From JBLHKE01 sp047619485 (GTDB taxonomy: Bacteria; Verrucomicrobiota; Verrucomicrobiia; Verrucomicrobiales; DEV007): DNA of 7,699 bases. The stretch's first letter is position 1. Each line of letters starts with the position of its first letter. The translations under genes were made by a program, and so were the position numbers. Positions 1 to 7,159 of this stretch are shown here, piece by piece. The DNA is taken from contig JBLHKE010000364.1 of assembly GCA_047619485.1 (NCBI GenBank), forward strand, positions 1 to 7,699, in the 5' to 3' direction. Under the pieces are notes generated by a model, which was given only the letters and a program-made list of their open reading frames with translations, searched no databases and was not told the origin of the DNA.

Positions 1-1211
1 CTGGTGAGTGGCGAGCCGCTCTATCCGCACTCGGAGGGACGTGATGGCTTGGAGCTCACTTTTGATGAATACCTGCAGGGAACTCCGGGGGATAGGCGAC
101 ACCGGGGGGCGCCAGATTTTCGAGGAGCAGGTGACCCCCACCGGTTCTAGGTAACACGCTGGTGCTCACCCTAGACATACGCATGCAGAAGCTGGCGGAG
201 GCGACGCTGCGTCGCTACTGCCGACGCGGCGCCTTCATTGTTTTGGATGTGGGGACGGGCGATGTGCTGGCGATGGCCTCGAATCCGACCTTCAACCCGA
301 ACGCCTTCGTCCCGGCGATCGGCGAGAAAGAGTTTGCGGCGCTGCAGAATGACAAGCACCTACCGCTATTTGCGCGCGCATTTCGAGGGGTGTATCCGCC
401 CGCGTCGACCTTCAAAATACCGCTGGCGCTGGCGGCGCTGGAGGCGCTGGAGGCGGGCATCGTCGACCGCAACACGACCTTTGATTGCCCGACGCGACTC
501 AAGATCGGCAACCGTTATTTCCACAATTGGAGCCGGCGTTCCAGTGAGGGACCTTTGGGGGTGGTCTGCGCGCTGATGCGCTCGTGCAACACCTAGTTCT
601 ACAAGGTTGGAATGCAGACTGGCGCTGACAACATTTCGTCGATGGCCTTCCGCTTCGGCTTTGGGCGGAGAACTGGTCTGCCGTTGCGGGCGGAGGCTGC
701 GGGGTTGGAGCCGATGAACGATTCGATGATGTCACGCTACGGCTACGCTCTGAGTCATGGCTACCTCGCCAATGCCTGCATCGGACAGGGGCATGTGTTG
801 TCGACCCCTCTGCAGGTCGCCCAGATGATGGCCGGGGTGGGCAATCGTCGTGCATTGCCACAGGTGCGGCTCGTCCAGCAGATCCAAGACAACGACGGCA
901 AGATTGTGAAACATTTTCCGGCGCAGGATCGCCACCCGATCAACGTCAGTAATGAGTACCTCGACTTGGTGACGCAGGGGATGTTCGAGGTTGTGCACGG
1001 CAGCCGGGGAACGGCTCCGGCGGCAGCGAATTCGTATCACATGGTCGCGGGGGAGACCGACACGGGGCAGTGGGGCGCGGCGACCAAGAAGCAATACGTC
1101 GCCTAGTTTGCTGGATTCGTCCCGGCGAACGCGCCGAAGTATGCCTTCGCGGTTCTGTATGAGGGGAGCCCGGGGGAGCTCCTCAGTGGCGGGAGGAAAG
1201 CAGGGCGGTGA
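1..1211 (+). pseudogene. mrdA: Decayed penicillin-binding protein 2 (3' part of gene)
   Basis: This is a remnant of a class B transpeptidase that would cross-link peptidoglycan during elongation. Frame 1 opens with the dimerisation-domain motif (GLE, then LQGTPG, about 49-90). The reading then moves to frame 2 (GRQIFEEQVTP, about 107-139) and to frame 3 (NTLVLTLDI, from about 153), so at least two frameshifts lie near G or C runs. In frame 3 the nucleophile motif STFK (405-416) and the SCN motif (582-590) survive. A TAG at 594-596 replaces the usual Trp of NTWFY, and a TAG at 1104-1106 replaces the Trp of AWFAGF. The third motif, KTG in active enzymes, reads ETD (1053-1061). GFGRRTG and IGQG-STPLQ are also recognisable. 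The frame ends at TGA 1209-1211, inside the convergent dehydratase gene. The 5' part lies outside the window. Five independent lesions make a sequencing artefact alone unlikely. MrdA is favoured over FtsI from the SCNT-FYKVG and IGQG contexts; the exact subtype is less sure. Confidence 0.9.
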
Positions 1212-3123
1212 TCGCGTCAACGTCGTAGACGCAGCCACCCCAAGAACCGCCACTGGCATTTTGCAGCGCAGCCCATAGTCGCGTGTCGGCTGGCATGTCT
1301 GGATGGGGGGCATGCACCGGGTTGAGCGGTCTTTCGAGTAGCTCAATTGGGGAGAGGCTGGAGCAATCGATGGTTCCGTTCAATCGGTGACAGTCGACTT
1401 CGATCCGGATCGTGTCGCCATCGATCAGCTTGCCGATCGGTCCGCCGGCGAAGGCCTCTGGGCTGACGTGCCCGATGCAAGCGCCGGTCGATACTCCGGA
1501 AAATCTGGCATCGGTGATGAGGGCGACGTGTTTGCCAAACGGGAGGTAGCGCAGGGCTGAGGTGACCTGGTAGGTCTCGGGCATGCCGGCTCCGACTGGG
1601 CCGAGGCCTGCTAAGACGATCACATCACCCCGGCGGATCTGATCTTCGCCAGTCGATTTGATCGCGGCGATCGCATCGCGCTCGGATCCGAAAACCCGCG
1701 CGGGGCCTTCGTGGCGGTAGAAGCCATCGCTGCTGATGACTGACGGGTCGATGGCCGTGCTCTTGATGACCGAGCCTTCCGGCGCGAGATTGCCTGTCGG
1801 GAATGTCACGGTGCTGGTCAGCCCAGCACGCTCCGCTTTCTCCGGCGTCATGATCACTTCGCTGGCATCGATGCCGTCGAGTTGCTGGAGCTTTTCCTTG
1901 AGTTTCTGGCGGCGTTCCGAGTCTCGCCACCAGTCGAGGTTCTCGCCGAGTGATTTTCCAGAAACCGTGCGCGCCTCTGTCTTGAGTAAGCCGAGCTCAC
2001 GGAGGTGAAGCATCACCTCTGGCACGCCGCCGGCGAGGAAAACTTGCACGGTCGCGAACCCGTGTGGGCCGTTCGGAAGGGAGTCTACGATGCGAGGGAC
2101 GCTACGGTTGATCTCCTGCCAGTCAGCGACTGTCGGTCGCGGTAGTCCCGCCGCGTGGGCGATCGCCGGGAGGTGCAGCACGAGATTGGTGGAACCACCG
2201 AACGCAGCGTGGCAGACCATGGCATTGTGGATCGAGTCTTCGTTGAGAATATCGCGGGTGCAGATGCCGTCTCGGGCGAGGACGAGAGCCATCGCGCCAG
2301 AGCGGGCAGCCAGATCTTTCCAGATCTCCGCACCCGAGGGACTGAGTGCCGCATGTGTGAGTGTTAGTCCTAGCGCTTCGCCAATCACCTGGCTAGTGGC
2401 GGCGGTGCCTAAGAACTGGCACCCGCCTCCGGGCGAACCACAGGCCTTGCAACCGAGCTCCGCAGCCGTCTGCAGATCGAGTTCGCCGTGGGCAAAGCGG
2501 GCACCGATGCTCTGTACCTTGCCGAGATCTTCCGCCTCTTCGCTCAGCAGTGAGACCCCGCCCGGGACAAGGATCGCCGGTAGATCAGGCAGGCCGGCCA
2601 AGGCCATCATCATCGCCGGAAGCCCCTTGTCACAGGTGGCGATCCCGACGGCCGCCTTTGCGGTCGGGAGCGATCGCACCAGGCGGCGGAAGACGATCGC
2701 CGCGTCGTTGCGATAGGCGAGCGAATCGAGCATTCCCTTCGTCCCGTTCGTTCGGCCGTCGCAGGGATCACTGCAGTAGGCGGCGAATGGAATGCCGCCG
2801 CCAGCGCTCACGGCACGGGCCGCCTCTTCCATGAGCAAGCCGACTTCCCAATGACCGGTGTGGTAGCCGAGAGCGATCGGCGATCCATCGGGCCGGCGGA
2901 TACCGCCTTGCGTCGAGAGGATCGCGACGTCTAGGCGTGAGCCGCCGAGCTTCGCTGGTTCCCAGCCCATCCCGACATTCTGCGACCAGCCAAAGAGATC
3001 GCCGCTCGGCGCCTCGGCGAGTTGTTGCGGGGTGAAGGGAAGGGCACCCGGGGCACCTGCGGTGGTGGTGCGCAGGGTGTAGATATCGGGCCGATCAGAG
3101 CCGAATGGAAATGGGTCACTCAC
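1183..3123 (-). CDS. yjhG: D-xylonate dehydratase, YjhG/YagF type (IlvD/Edd family)
   Basis: It probably dehydrates D-xylonate to 2-keto-3-deoxy-D-xylonate in the cytosol, a step of oxidative xylose breakdown. The 646 residues match the usual size of about 650, and it resembles E. coli YjhG/YagF from end to end by recall: SGDLFG near 40, DPCDGR at 119-124, CDKGLPA at 164-170, GCKACGSPGGGC at 224-235, FGGSTN near 308, KSTAIDPS at 454-461, and the C-terminal signature ITDARFSGVSTGACIGH at 536-552. By family analogy C121, C164 and C235 would hold the Fe-S cluster, with D165 and K166 at the metal site. The GTG start (3121-3123) is the first possible one after an in-frame TAG four codons upstream, and it fits the family's N-terminus (DIYTLRT at 13-19). 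No Shine-Dalgarno sequence precedes it. No xylose dehydrogenase, lactonase or sugar regulator is adjacent, so the substrate rests on family resemblance; another sugar acid is possible. It overlaps the PBP2 remnant tail to tail. Confidence 0.92.
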   Translation of the reverse strand: MSDPFPFGSDRPDIYTLRTTTAGAPGALPFTPQQLAEAPSGDLFGWSQNVGMGWEPAKLGGSRLDVAILSTQGGIRRPDGSPIALGYHTGHWEVGLLMEEAARAVSAGGGIPFAAYCSDPCDGRTNGTKGMLDSLAYRNDAAIVFRRLVRSLPTAKAAVGIATCDKGLPAMMMALAGLPDLPAILVPGGVSLLSEEAEDLGKVQSIGARFAHGELDLQTAAELGCKACGSPGGGCQFLGTAATSQVIGEALGLTLTHAALSPSGAEIWKDLAARSGAMALVLARDGICTRDILNEDSIHNAMVCHAAFGGSTNLVLHLPAIAHAAGLPRPTVADWQEINRSVPRIVDSLPNGPHGFATVQVFLAGGVPEVMLHLRELGLLKTEARTVSGKSLGENLDWWRDSERRQKLKEKLQQLDGIDASEVIMTPEKAERAGLTSTVTFPTGNLAPEGSVIKSTAIDPSVISSDGFYRHEGPARVFGSERDAIAAIKSTGEDQIRRGDVIVLAGLGPVGAGMPETYQVTSALRYLPFGKHVALITDARFSGVSTGACIGHVSPEAFAGGPIGKLIDGDTIRIEVDCHRLNGTIDCSSLSPIELLERPLNPVHAPHPDMPADTRLWAALQNASGGSWGGCVYDVDAITALLSSRH

Positions 3124-3212
3124 GTAGGGAGGCTAACACATCAACTCGAAACTGCGGTGCAATCTTGATGGGTAAAGTGATAGAATCGATACAGGCGTAT
3201 TCATTGGTAACT

Positions 3213-3225
3213 ATTGATTATCAAT
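3213..3225. repeat. Perfect 13-bp palindrome ATTGAT-T-ATCAAT
   Basis: Two 6-base arms are exact inverse complements around a central T. The site lies in the divergent gap between the dehydratase (starting at 3123) and the ankyrin lipoprotein (starting at 3270), and it covers one candidate -35 box and touches the other. Its position and symmetry would suit an operator for a dimeric regulator. No regulator gene is adjacent, and short AT-rich palindromes also arise by chance. Confidence 0.35.
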
Positions 3226-3252
3226 TGACCTGAAATTTATACTGTTTATCGT
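3214..3252 (+). promoter_or_regulatory. Putative sigma-70-like promoter(s) for the ankyrin lipoprotein
   Basis: Two overlapping solutions can be read in an AT-rich block. One is TTGATT (3214-3219), an 18-bp spacer and TATACT (3238-3243). The other is TTGACC (3225-3230), a 16-bp spacer and TATCGT (3247-3252). Either would start transcription a few to about 20 bases before the GTG at 3270, leaving a short leader. This is judged by eye only. I could not pick a convincing minus-strand promoter for the divergent dehydratase gene. Confidence 0.4.
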
Positions 3253-3269
3253 CCATAACGAGAATTTCC

Positions 3270-4661
3270 GTGCAAAAGAACCATCCAGTGGGGCTCAATG
3301 GCGGCGTCCTGCTCCTCGCAGCGACGCTCTGCCTGCTATTTTCGGGATGTGGGGATCGGCAGGAAGAGGCGGTTGGGGAACTTTTCGAATCGAACTATGC
3401 CTTCTCGGTAGAGGAATTTTTCCGGGCGTCTGCACAAGGTGATTTGAAAGCGGTGCGCTGGTTTTTGGATGCAGGGATGGGCGTTGGGGTCGCCGACAAT
3501 TCCAAATCTCAAGCATTGCACATGGCGGCTGCGGCGGCGCAGCCAGTCATCGTCGAACATCTTTTGAGCCATGGTGCCAACCCGACCAGCGAACGGCTAG
3601 ATGGGCGGACGCCTCTCATGATGGCGGCGGAGAGCGGTGATGGCCGCAGTGTCGAGTTGTTGCTCGACGCCGGGTGCTCGGCACTTCAGAAAGATGGCAA
3701 TGGCTGGTCGGCCTTGGCGCTCGCTGCCTACGGTGGTTTCGGGAGGGCGGTGGAATCACTCGTGCCCCTGTCCCGTCCTCTGTTGAACGACGCGCTCCTG
3801 ATCGCAGCCATGGGTGGCCACGTCAGTTCGATCGATCACCTGGTCGCAGGCGCGGCGGAGGTCGATACGCGAAGTCCTGAGCAACGCACCCCGTTGATGC
3901 TGGCGGCGGCTCGTGGTCACGACGACGCGGTGAAGTTCCTGCTCCACCACGGTGCCAACTGGTACGCCACCGATGTGGAGTCGAAGACCGGTGCGCAGAT
4001 GGCGGCGGAGGCAGGGCATGGCGCGATTGTGAATCTGTTAGACACCGCGGATCTAGACGACCGATTCGACAGCGCCGGAAATGATAGTTTTGTACCGGAG
4101 GATCAGGACGGGGGCGTTTTGTATTCATCGAAGACCAGGCGCATCGATGGCGAGGAGCTGATCGCGACCCATGATGGGCAGGACGATCTGCGTGATGAAT
4201 TGCAGATGCTAGCCTACCGGGAGCGCCAACTGCCAATCCGTTTCGATGGCACAGTCGCGGCTGGTGGCGGGGCGGCAGAGGTAAGGTTGCTATTTGGCGA
4301 CAACTCAACGTATCTGATTGAAGAGGGCGCGACGATCCCGGAGACCCATCTCGAGCTACAGGCGATTGAGGAATACTGGAGCGAAGGAAAAGAGGGGCTG
4401 GGCGTGCCGCAGCGGATCGCGCGTTTGGTGGTGCGCGACGTGGTTAGTGGCGAGGTGATCGGGGTGACGCCTGAGGATCCGGGGAAGTCAGCAAAGAGCT
4501 TCGCCCTCGTGAAGCACGGTGGCACAGGCCAGATCTATGAGGTGCGACGCGGGGATCGATTCGAGGTGCTGGGGAGTCATTTCCGAGTGATGGACGTGCG
4601 CTCCTCCGAGCTGCTGATTGAGGAATTGGTAAGCGGTGCGGTGGTGGCGTTGAAGCGTTGA
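3270..4661 (+). CDS. Ankyrin-repeat lipoprotein with GspC/PilP-like C-terminal region
   Basis: This is a 463-residue envelope protein of unknown role. Residues 1-27 form a lipoprotein signal peptide: a hydrophobic stretch at about 11-24 and the lipobox FSGC with C27 as the lipidated residue. About seven ankyrin repeats follow (roughly 46-77, 78-110, 111-143, 144-170, 171-203, 204-236, 237-258), shown by recurring TPLMxAA, GHxxxVxxLL and HGAN patterns. Residues 260-310 look acidic and unstructured. The end (about 316-463) has no repeats; its last part (YEVRRGDRFEVLGSHFRVMDV at 423-443, in two pieces YEVRRGDRF and GSHFRVMDV) resembles the beta-rich domains of GspC/PilP proteins that contact secretins. 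That resemblance is an impression, not a family assignment. The GTG start at 3270 gives a complete signal peptide; only a poor Shine-Dalgarno candidate precedes it. The gene appears to be transcribed alone and converges on the moeB gene. Ankyrin repeats suggest protein binding in the periplasm. Confidence 0.88.
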   Translation: MQKNHPVGLNGGVLLLAATLCLLFSGCGDRQEEAVGELFESNYAFSVEEFFRASAQGDLKAVRWFLDAGMGVGVADNSKSQALHMAAAAAQPVIVEHLLSHGANPTSERLDGRTPLMMAAESGDGRSVELLLDAGCSALQKDGNGWSALALAAYGGFGRAVESLVPLSRPLLNDALLIAAMGGHVSSIDHLVAGAAEVDTRSPEQRTPLMLAAARGHDDAVKFLLHHGANWYATDVESKTGAQMAAEAGHGAIVNLLDTADLDDRFDSAGNDSFVPEDQDGGVLYSSKTRRIDGEELIATHDGQDDLRDELQMLAYRERQLPIRFDGTVAAGGGAAEVRLLFGDNSTYLIEEGATIPETHLELQAIEEYWSEGKEGLGVPQRIARLVVRDVVSGEVIGVTPEDPGKSAKSFALVKHGGTGQIYEVRRGDRFEVLGSHFRVMDVRSSELLIEELVSGAVVALKR

Positions 4662-4868
4662 TCGGATGCTGCTTTGACACCAAGCGGTAGAATTTACCAC
4701 GGAGTGTTGCGAAACTGGCAGCAACTAGAATTGGGCGAACGTGCCAAGGGGGCAACCGAGTCATGGGACGGTTTATACCAACTCAGGTGCGTTCCGCTAC
4801 TCCCCTTCGCTGTTGGCCAGTCCAGCCAGTTTCCGGTGCCCAACGGAATTCCTGATCTGATGCAGAAC

Positions 4869-6056
4869 TCAATAGAGCGGGACGCCCGGATCCACCTCTT
4901 TCGACCAAGCGTTGATTCCACCCGCAATGTTCACCGCCTTGTCGAAACCTGCTGCCTGCAGGAGTTTGACCGCGTCTAGGCTTCGGCCTCCAGCCTTGCA
5001 GTGGACGAACAATTCCATCGCGGCATCGAGTTCAGCGAGGCGATTTGGCAATTCGCCCAGTGGGATGAGGGTTGCCTCTGGGAAGTGGCAGATGTCGTGT
5101 TCGAAAGGTTCTCGAACATCCAAGAGGACAAATTTGTTTGCCGCTGACCCTCGACGTTCCTTGAACTCGTGGACGCTGATCGTGGCTACTTCGTGCTCCT
5201 CTACTTCCCCGGCATCGGTGCTCGGCAGTCCGCAAAACTGCTGGTAGTCGATCGGTTCGGTAATCGTTGGGGAGTCGCCACAGACTGGGCACTGGGGATC
5301 ATGTTTCAGATTAAATTGGCGGAAGCGCATCGCGAGTGCGTCGAAGTGGAGCAGGCGGCCGTTGAGTGGTTCCCCAATGCCAAGGATGAGCTTGACCGCC
5401 TCGATCGCCTGCAGCGTGCCGATGATTCCTGGTAGCACACCGAGCACGCCTCCCTCAGCGCAGCTCGGCACCATTCCGGGATCAGGGGGCTCGGGGAAAA
5501 GGCAACGGTAACACGGCCCGCCGAGGTGTGGGGCGAACACCGTCGCCTGACCCTCGAAGCGGAAGATGGAACCGTAGACGTTTGGCTTTTGCAGAAATAC
5601 CGCGACGTCGTTGGACAGGTAGCGCGTGGGGAAATTGTCGGTACCGTCGATGAGCAGGTCGTAGGGTTCGGTCAGTCCGATCGCATTCTCGCTGGTGAAT
5701 AGCGTGTCGTGCTCTTCGACCTCGACGTGTGGATTGATATCGTGCAGCCGATCCCGGGCGGACGCCGTCTTCTTGCGGCCGATGTCGGCTGTGCCGTGGA
5801 GGAGCTGGCGCTGGAGATTCGATTCGTCGACGATGTCGGCGTCGACGATGCCAATTTTCCCGACACCCGCCGCCGCGAGATAGAGGGCGATTGGTGATCC
5901 CAGCCCACCGGCGCCGACGCACAGGACTCTGGCAGCTTTGAGGCGTCGTTGGCCTTCTGGGCCAACCTCAGGGAGTGTCAGGTGGCGTGCGTAACGTAGC
6001 GACTCCTGGCTGCTGAGGCTGACTTCTGAGAGGCGTGTGGGATCGATGAGCGACAT
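4869..6056 (-). CDS. moeB: MoeB/ThiF-type adenylyltransferase fused to rhodanese domain
   Basis: A 395-residue E1-like enzyme that adenylates the C-terminal Gly-Gly of a sulfur-carrier protein (MoaD, ThiS or similar) and, through its rhodanese part, can supply the sulfur. Residues 1-270 are the ThiF/MoeB fold: RYARHLTLPEVG at 21-32, nucleotide loop GAGGLG at 48-53, DADIVDESNLQRQ at 72-84 with the arginine finger R83, and GTDN at 138-141. Two CxxC pairs (C182/C185 and C256/C259) would bind zinc. C199 in SCAEGGVLG matches the conserved E1 cysteine. Residues about 290-395 are rhodanese, with active-site C353 in HCKAGGRS and a LLDVREPFEH start. The arrangement matches MoeZ/MOCS3-type proteins of about 390 residues. 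The ATG start lies 19 bp after the stop of the upstream lipoprotein gene, so the two are probably co-transcribed. No Shine-Dalgarno sequence is visible. Neither moaD nor thiS is in the window, so the partner carrier is unknown. Confidence 0.95.
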   Translation of the reverse strand: MSLIDPTRLSEVSLSSQESLRYARHLTLPEVGPEGQRRLKAARVLCVGAGGLGSPIALYLAAAGVGKIGIVDADIVDESNLQRQLLHGTADIGRKKTASARDRLHDINPHVEVEEHDTLFTSENAIGLTEPYDLLIDGTDNFPTRYLSNDVAVFLQKPNVYGSIFRFEGQATVFAPHLGGPCYRCLFPEPPDPGMVPSCAEGGVLGVLPGIIGTLQAIEAVKLILGIGEPLNGRLLHFDALAMRFRQFNLKHDPQCPVCGDSPTITEPIDYQQFCGLPSTDAGEVEEHEVATISVHEFKERRGSAANKFVLLDVREPFEHDICHFPEATLIPLGELPNRLAELDAAMELFVHCKAGGRSLDAVKLLQAAGFDKAVNIAGGINAWSKEVDPGVPLY

Positions 6057-6075
6057 GGTTCGGAGGCAGTATCAA

Positions 6076-7029
6076 CTATTTCTGCTTGGACCGCAGGGCC
6101 ATCTGCTCGACTTGTTTGAGGAGGGCACTCTGGTTTGCCTTGGCATTGTCCACCGCGCTTCCGTAGTCGAAGAGCATCGGTCCCGGGGTGAATTCGATAC
6201 GGATCGGTTTTGCCTCACCGAAGGTCAGCTTGTTGAAGGTTTCAGGTTTGATCGGCGGGGCACCATTCGGCGATAAAATCTCGGCTCCAGTCTTAAGAAT
6301 CTCGGTTGCGAGATCGTCGTCCTCGATCACTTTCTCCAAGGTGTCGAGCACTTTAGGGGCGGTGACTTCGAGCGTGACCTGGTTCTTTGCCTCCTTGGTG
6401 AAATTGCTGTGTGACTTGATCTCGCCAGAAAGGTGGAAGGTGATCTTGGCTGACTTCTTCCCATACTCCGGGCGAATATCCTTCTCCGCACCGAGCCACA
6501 TGTTGCGCGTCTTCTCCAACTCGGCGGCGATTGATTGATCGTCGGTTTTTGCATCGGCCGGGATCTTGTGTGGACCTGCTCCGACGATCGGACTGAGGAG
6601 TTCGAGGGTGGCGGGGCTATCCTTGCTGCCTTTTTCAAATTTCAATCCGTCGGCGAGTGTTGGCGCCATCGCCGTGGTCGCCAGCTTCAGCTTCGACACA
6701 TCTGGGAATAGACCGGTGGCCTCGACGATGAAGTCGCCAGATTTCGTGGTGGTGTAAGTAACCTTCTCCCACGCGTCGATCCCTTCGCTGCGCGCCACCA
6801 ATTCTGCAAGGGTGCCGACGGCTGCCTCAGTCAGCGTTACCTGATCTCTGATCCCAAAATTGGATGCTAGGATTTTTTCTTTCGCGGTCACCCTGCCCGA
6901 CCCATCAGGGTTGAGTAGAAAGAAGTGTTCCGAATCCTCGCAACTGGTCGCGAGAACCGCTAGCAGCAGAGTGGCGCCCAGACGGAGAATCTGCGAGCAG
7001 GATGGGGTGGGGGAAGGCTTGGATTGCAT
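6076..7029 (-). CDS. Putative lipoprotein of unknown function
   Basis: I do not recognise this 317-residue protein. Its N-terminus is a lipoprotein signal peptide: basic or polar residues at 1-16, a hydrophobic core at about 17-27, and LATSC with C30 as the likely lipidated cysteine. Straight after it comes FFLLNPDGSGRVTAKEKI (36-53), a beta-hairpin-like segment of a kind seen in several envelope proteins of unknown role. The rest is a mix of Lys/Glu/Thr-rich strands and helices with no membrane segment; the C-terminus (about 292-317) is helical and charged. The ATG at 7027-7029 gives a complete signal peptide and is preferred; its upstream bases (GTGAACC) contain no Shine-Dalgarno sequence. 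It ends with TAG, showing that TAG is a normal stop here. It is the first gene of a likely operon with moeB, 19 bp downstream on the same strand. That pairing does not by itself suggest a function. Confidence 0.82.
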   Translation of the reverse strand: MQSKPSPTPSCSQILRLGATLLLAVLATSCEDSEHFFLLNPDGSGRVTAKEKILASNFGIRDQVTLTEAAVGTLAELVARSEGIDAWEKVTYTTTKSGDFIVEATGLFPDVSKLKLATTAMAPTLADGLKFEKGSKDSPATLELLSPIVGAGPHKIPADAKTDDQSIAAELEKTRNMWLGAEKDIRPEYGKKSAKITFHLSGEIKSHSNFTKEAKNQVTLEVTAPKVLDTLEKVIEDDDLATEILKTGAEILSPNGAPPIKPETFNKLTFGEAKPIRIEFTPGPMLFDYGSAVDNAKANQSALLKQVEQMALRSKQK

Positions 7030-7124
7030 GGGTTCACGTTAGGTCATTGGTGCCCCGAGGCCAACTAGATTGGGAGCCGATCACTTCCCATGCGGCGATA
7101 TTTCCCAGAATCAAAGTTATGGTA

Positions 7125-7132
7125 ATTATAAT
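7125..7132. promoter_or_regulatory. Self-complementary -10-like box ATTATAAT in a divergent gap
   Basis: ATTATAAT reads the same on both strands, so it gives a perfect TATAAT on the plus strand (7127-7132) and on the minus strand (7125-7130). It lies almost exactly midway between the lipoprotein start (7029) and the secreted-protein start (7227), about 98 bp from each. The flanking 7111-7150 region is strongly AT-rich against a GC-rich background. Good -35 boxes at 16-18 bp are not visible on either side, so use as a promoter on both strands is tentative. Confidence 0.35.
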
Positions 7133-7159
7133 ATAGCCTTGTAATTAATGCTTAGTTCG

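Noticed and set aside
732..1346. Long minus-strand open frame of 204 codons spanning the PBP2 remnant and the dehydratase end
   Set aside because: Its protein is a Cys/Arg-rich antisense shadow without domain features, and it overlaps two clearly recognised genes.
3823..4308. 161-codon minus-strand open frame inside the ankyrin gene
   Set aside because: Its Arg/His/Pro-rich composition is typical of an antisense shadow in GC-rich DNA; the ankyrin repeats on the plus strand explain the region.
3270..4661. Ankyrin protein as a host-directed secreted effector
   Set aside because: The lipobox with C27 points to membrane anchoring in the envelope, and no type III or IV secretion genes are nearby.
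4662..4868. Possible terminator or small gene in the convergent gap, including a TTGACA at 4674-4679, GGTA/TACC and GTTGC/GCAAC inverted repeats, and an open frame from 4674
   Set aside because: The inverted repeats have stems of only 4-5 bp with no T run, TTGACA has no -10 at a proper distance, and the open frame runs into the antisense of moeB with no recognisable protein features.
5482..5922. 146-codon minus-strand open frame inside moeB
   Set aside because: It lies fully inside moeB on the same strand in another frame and is Arg-rich with no motif.
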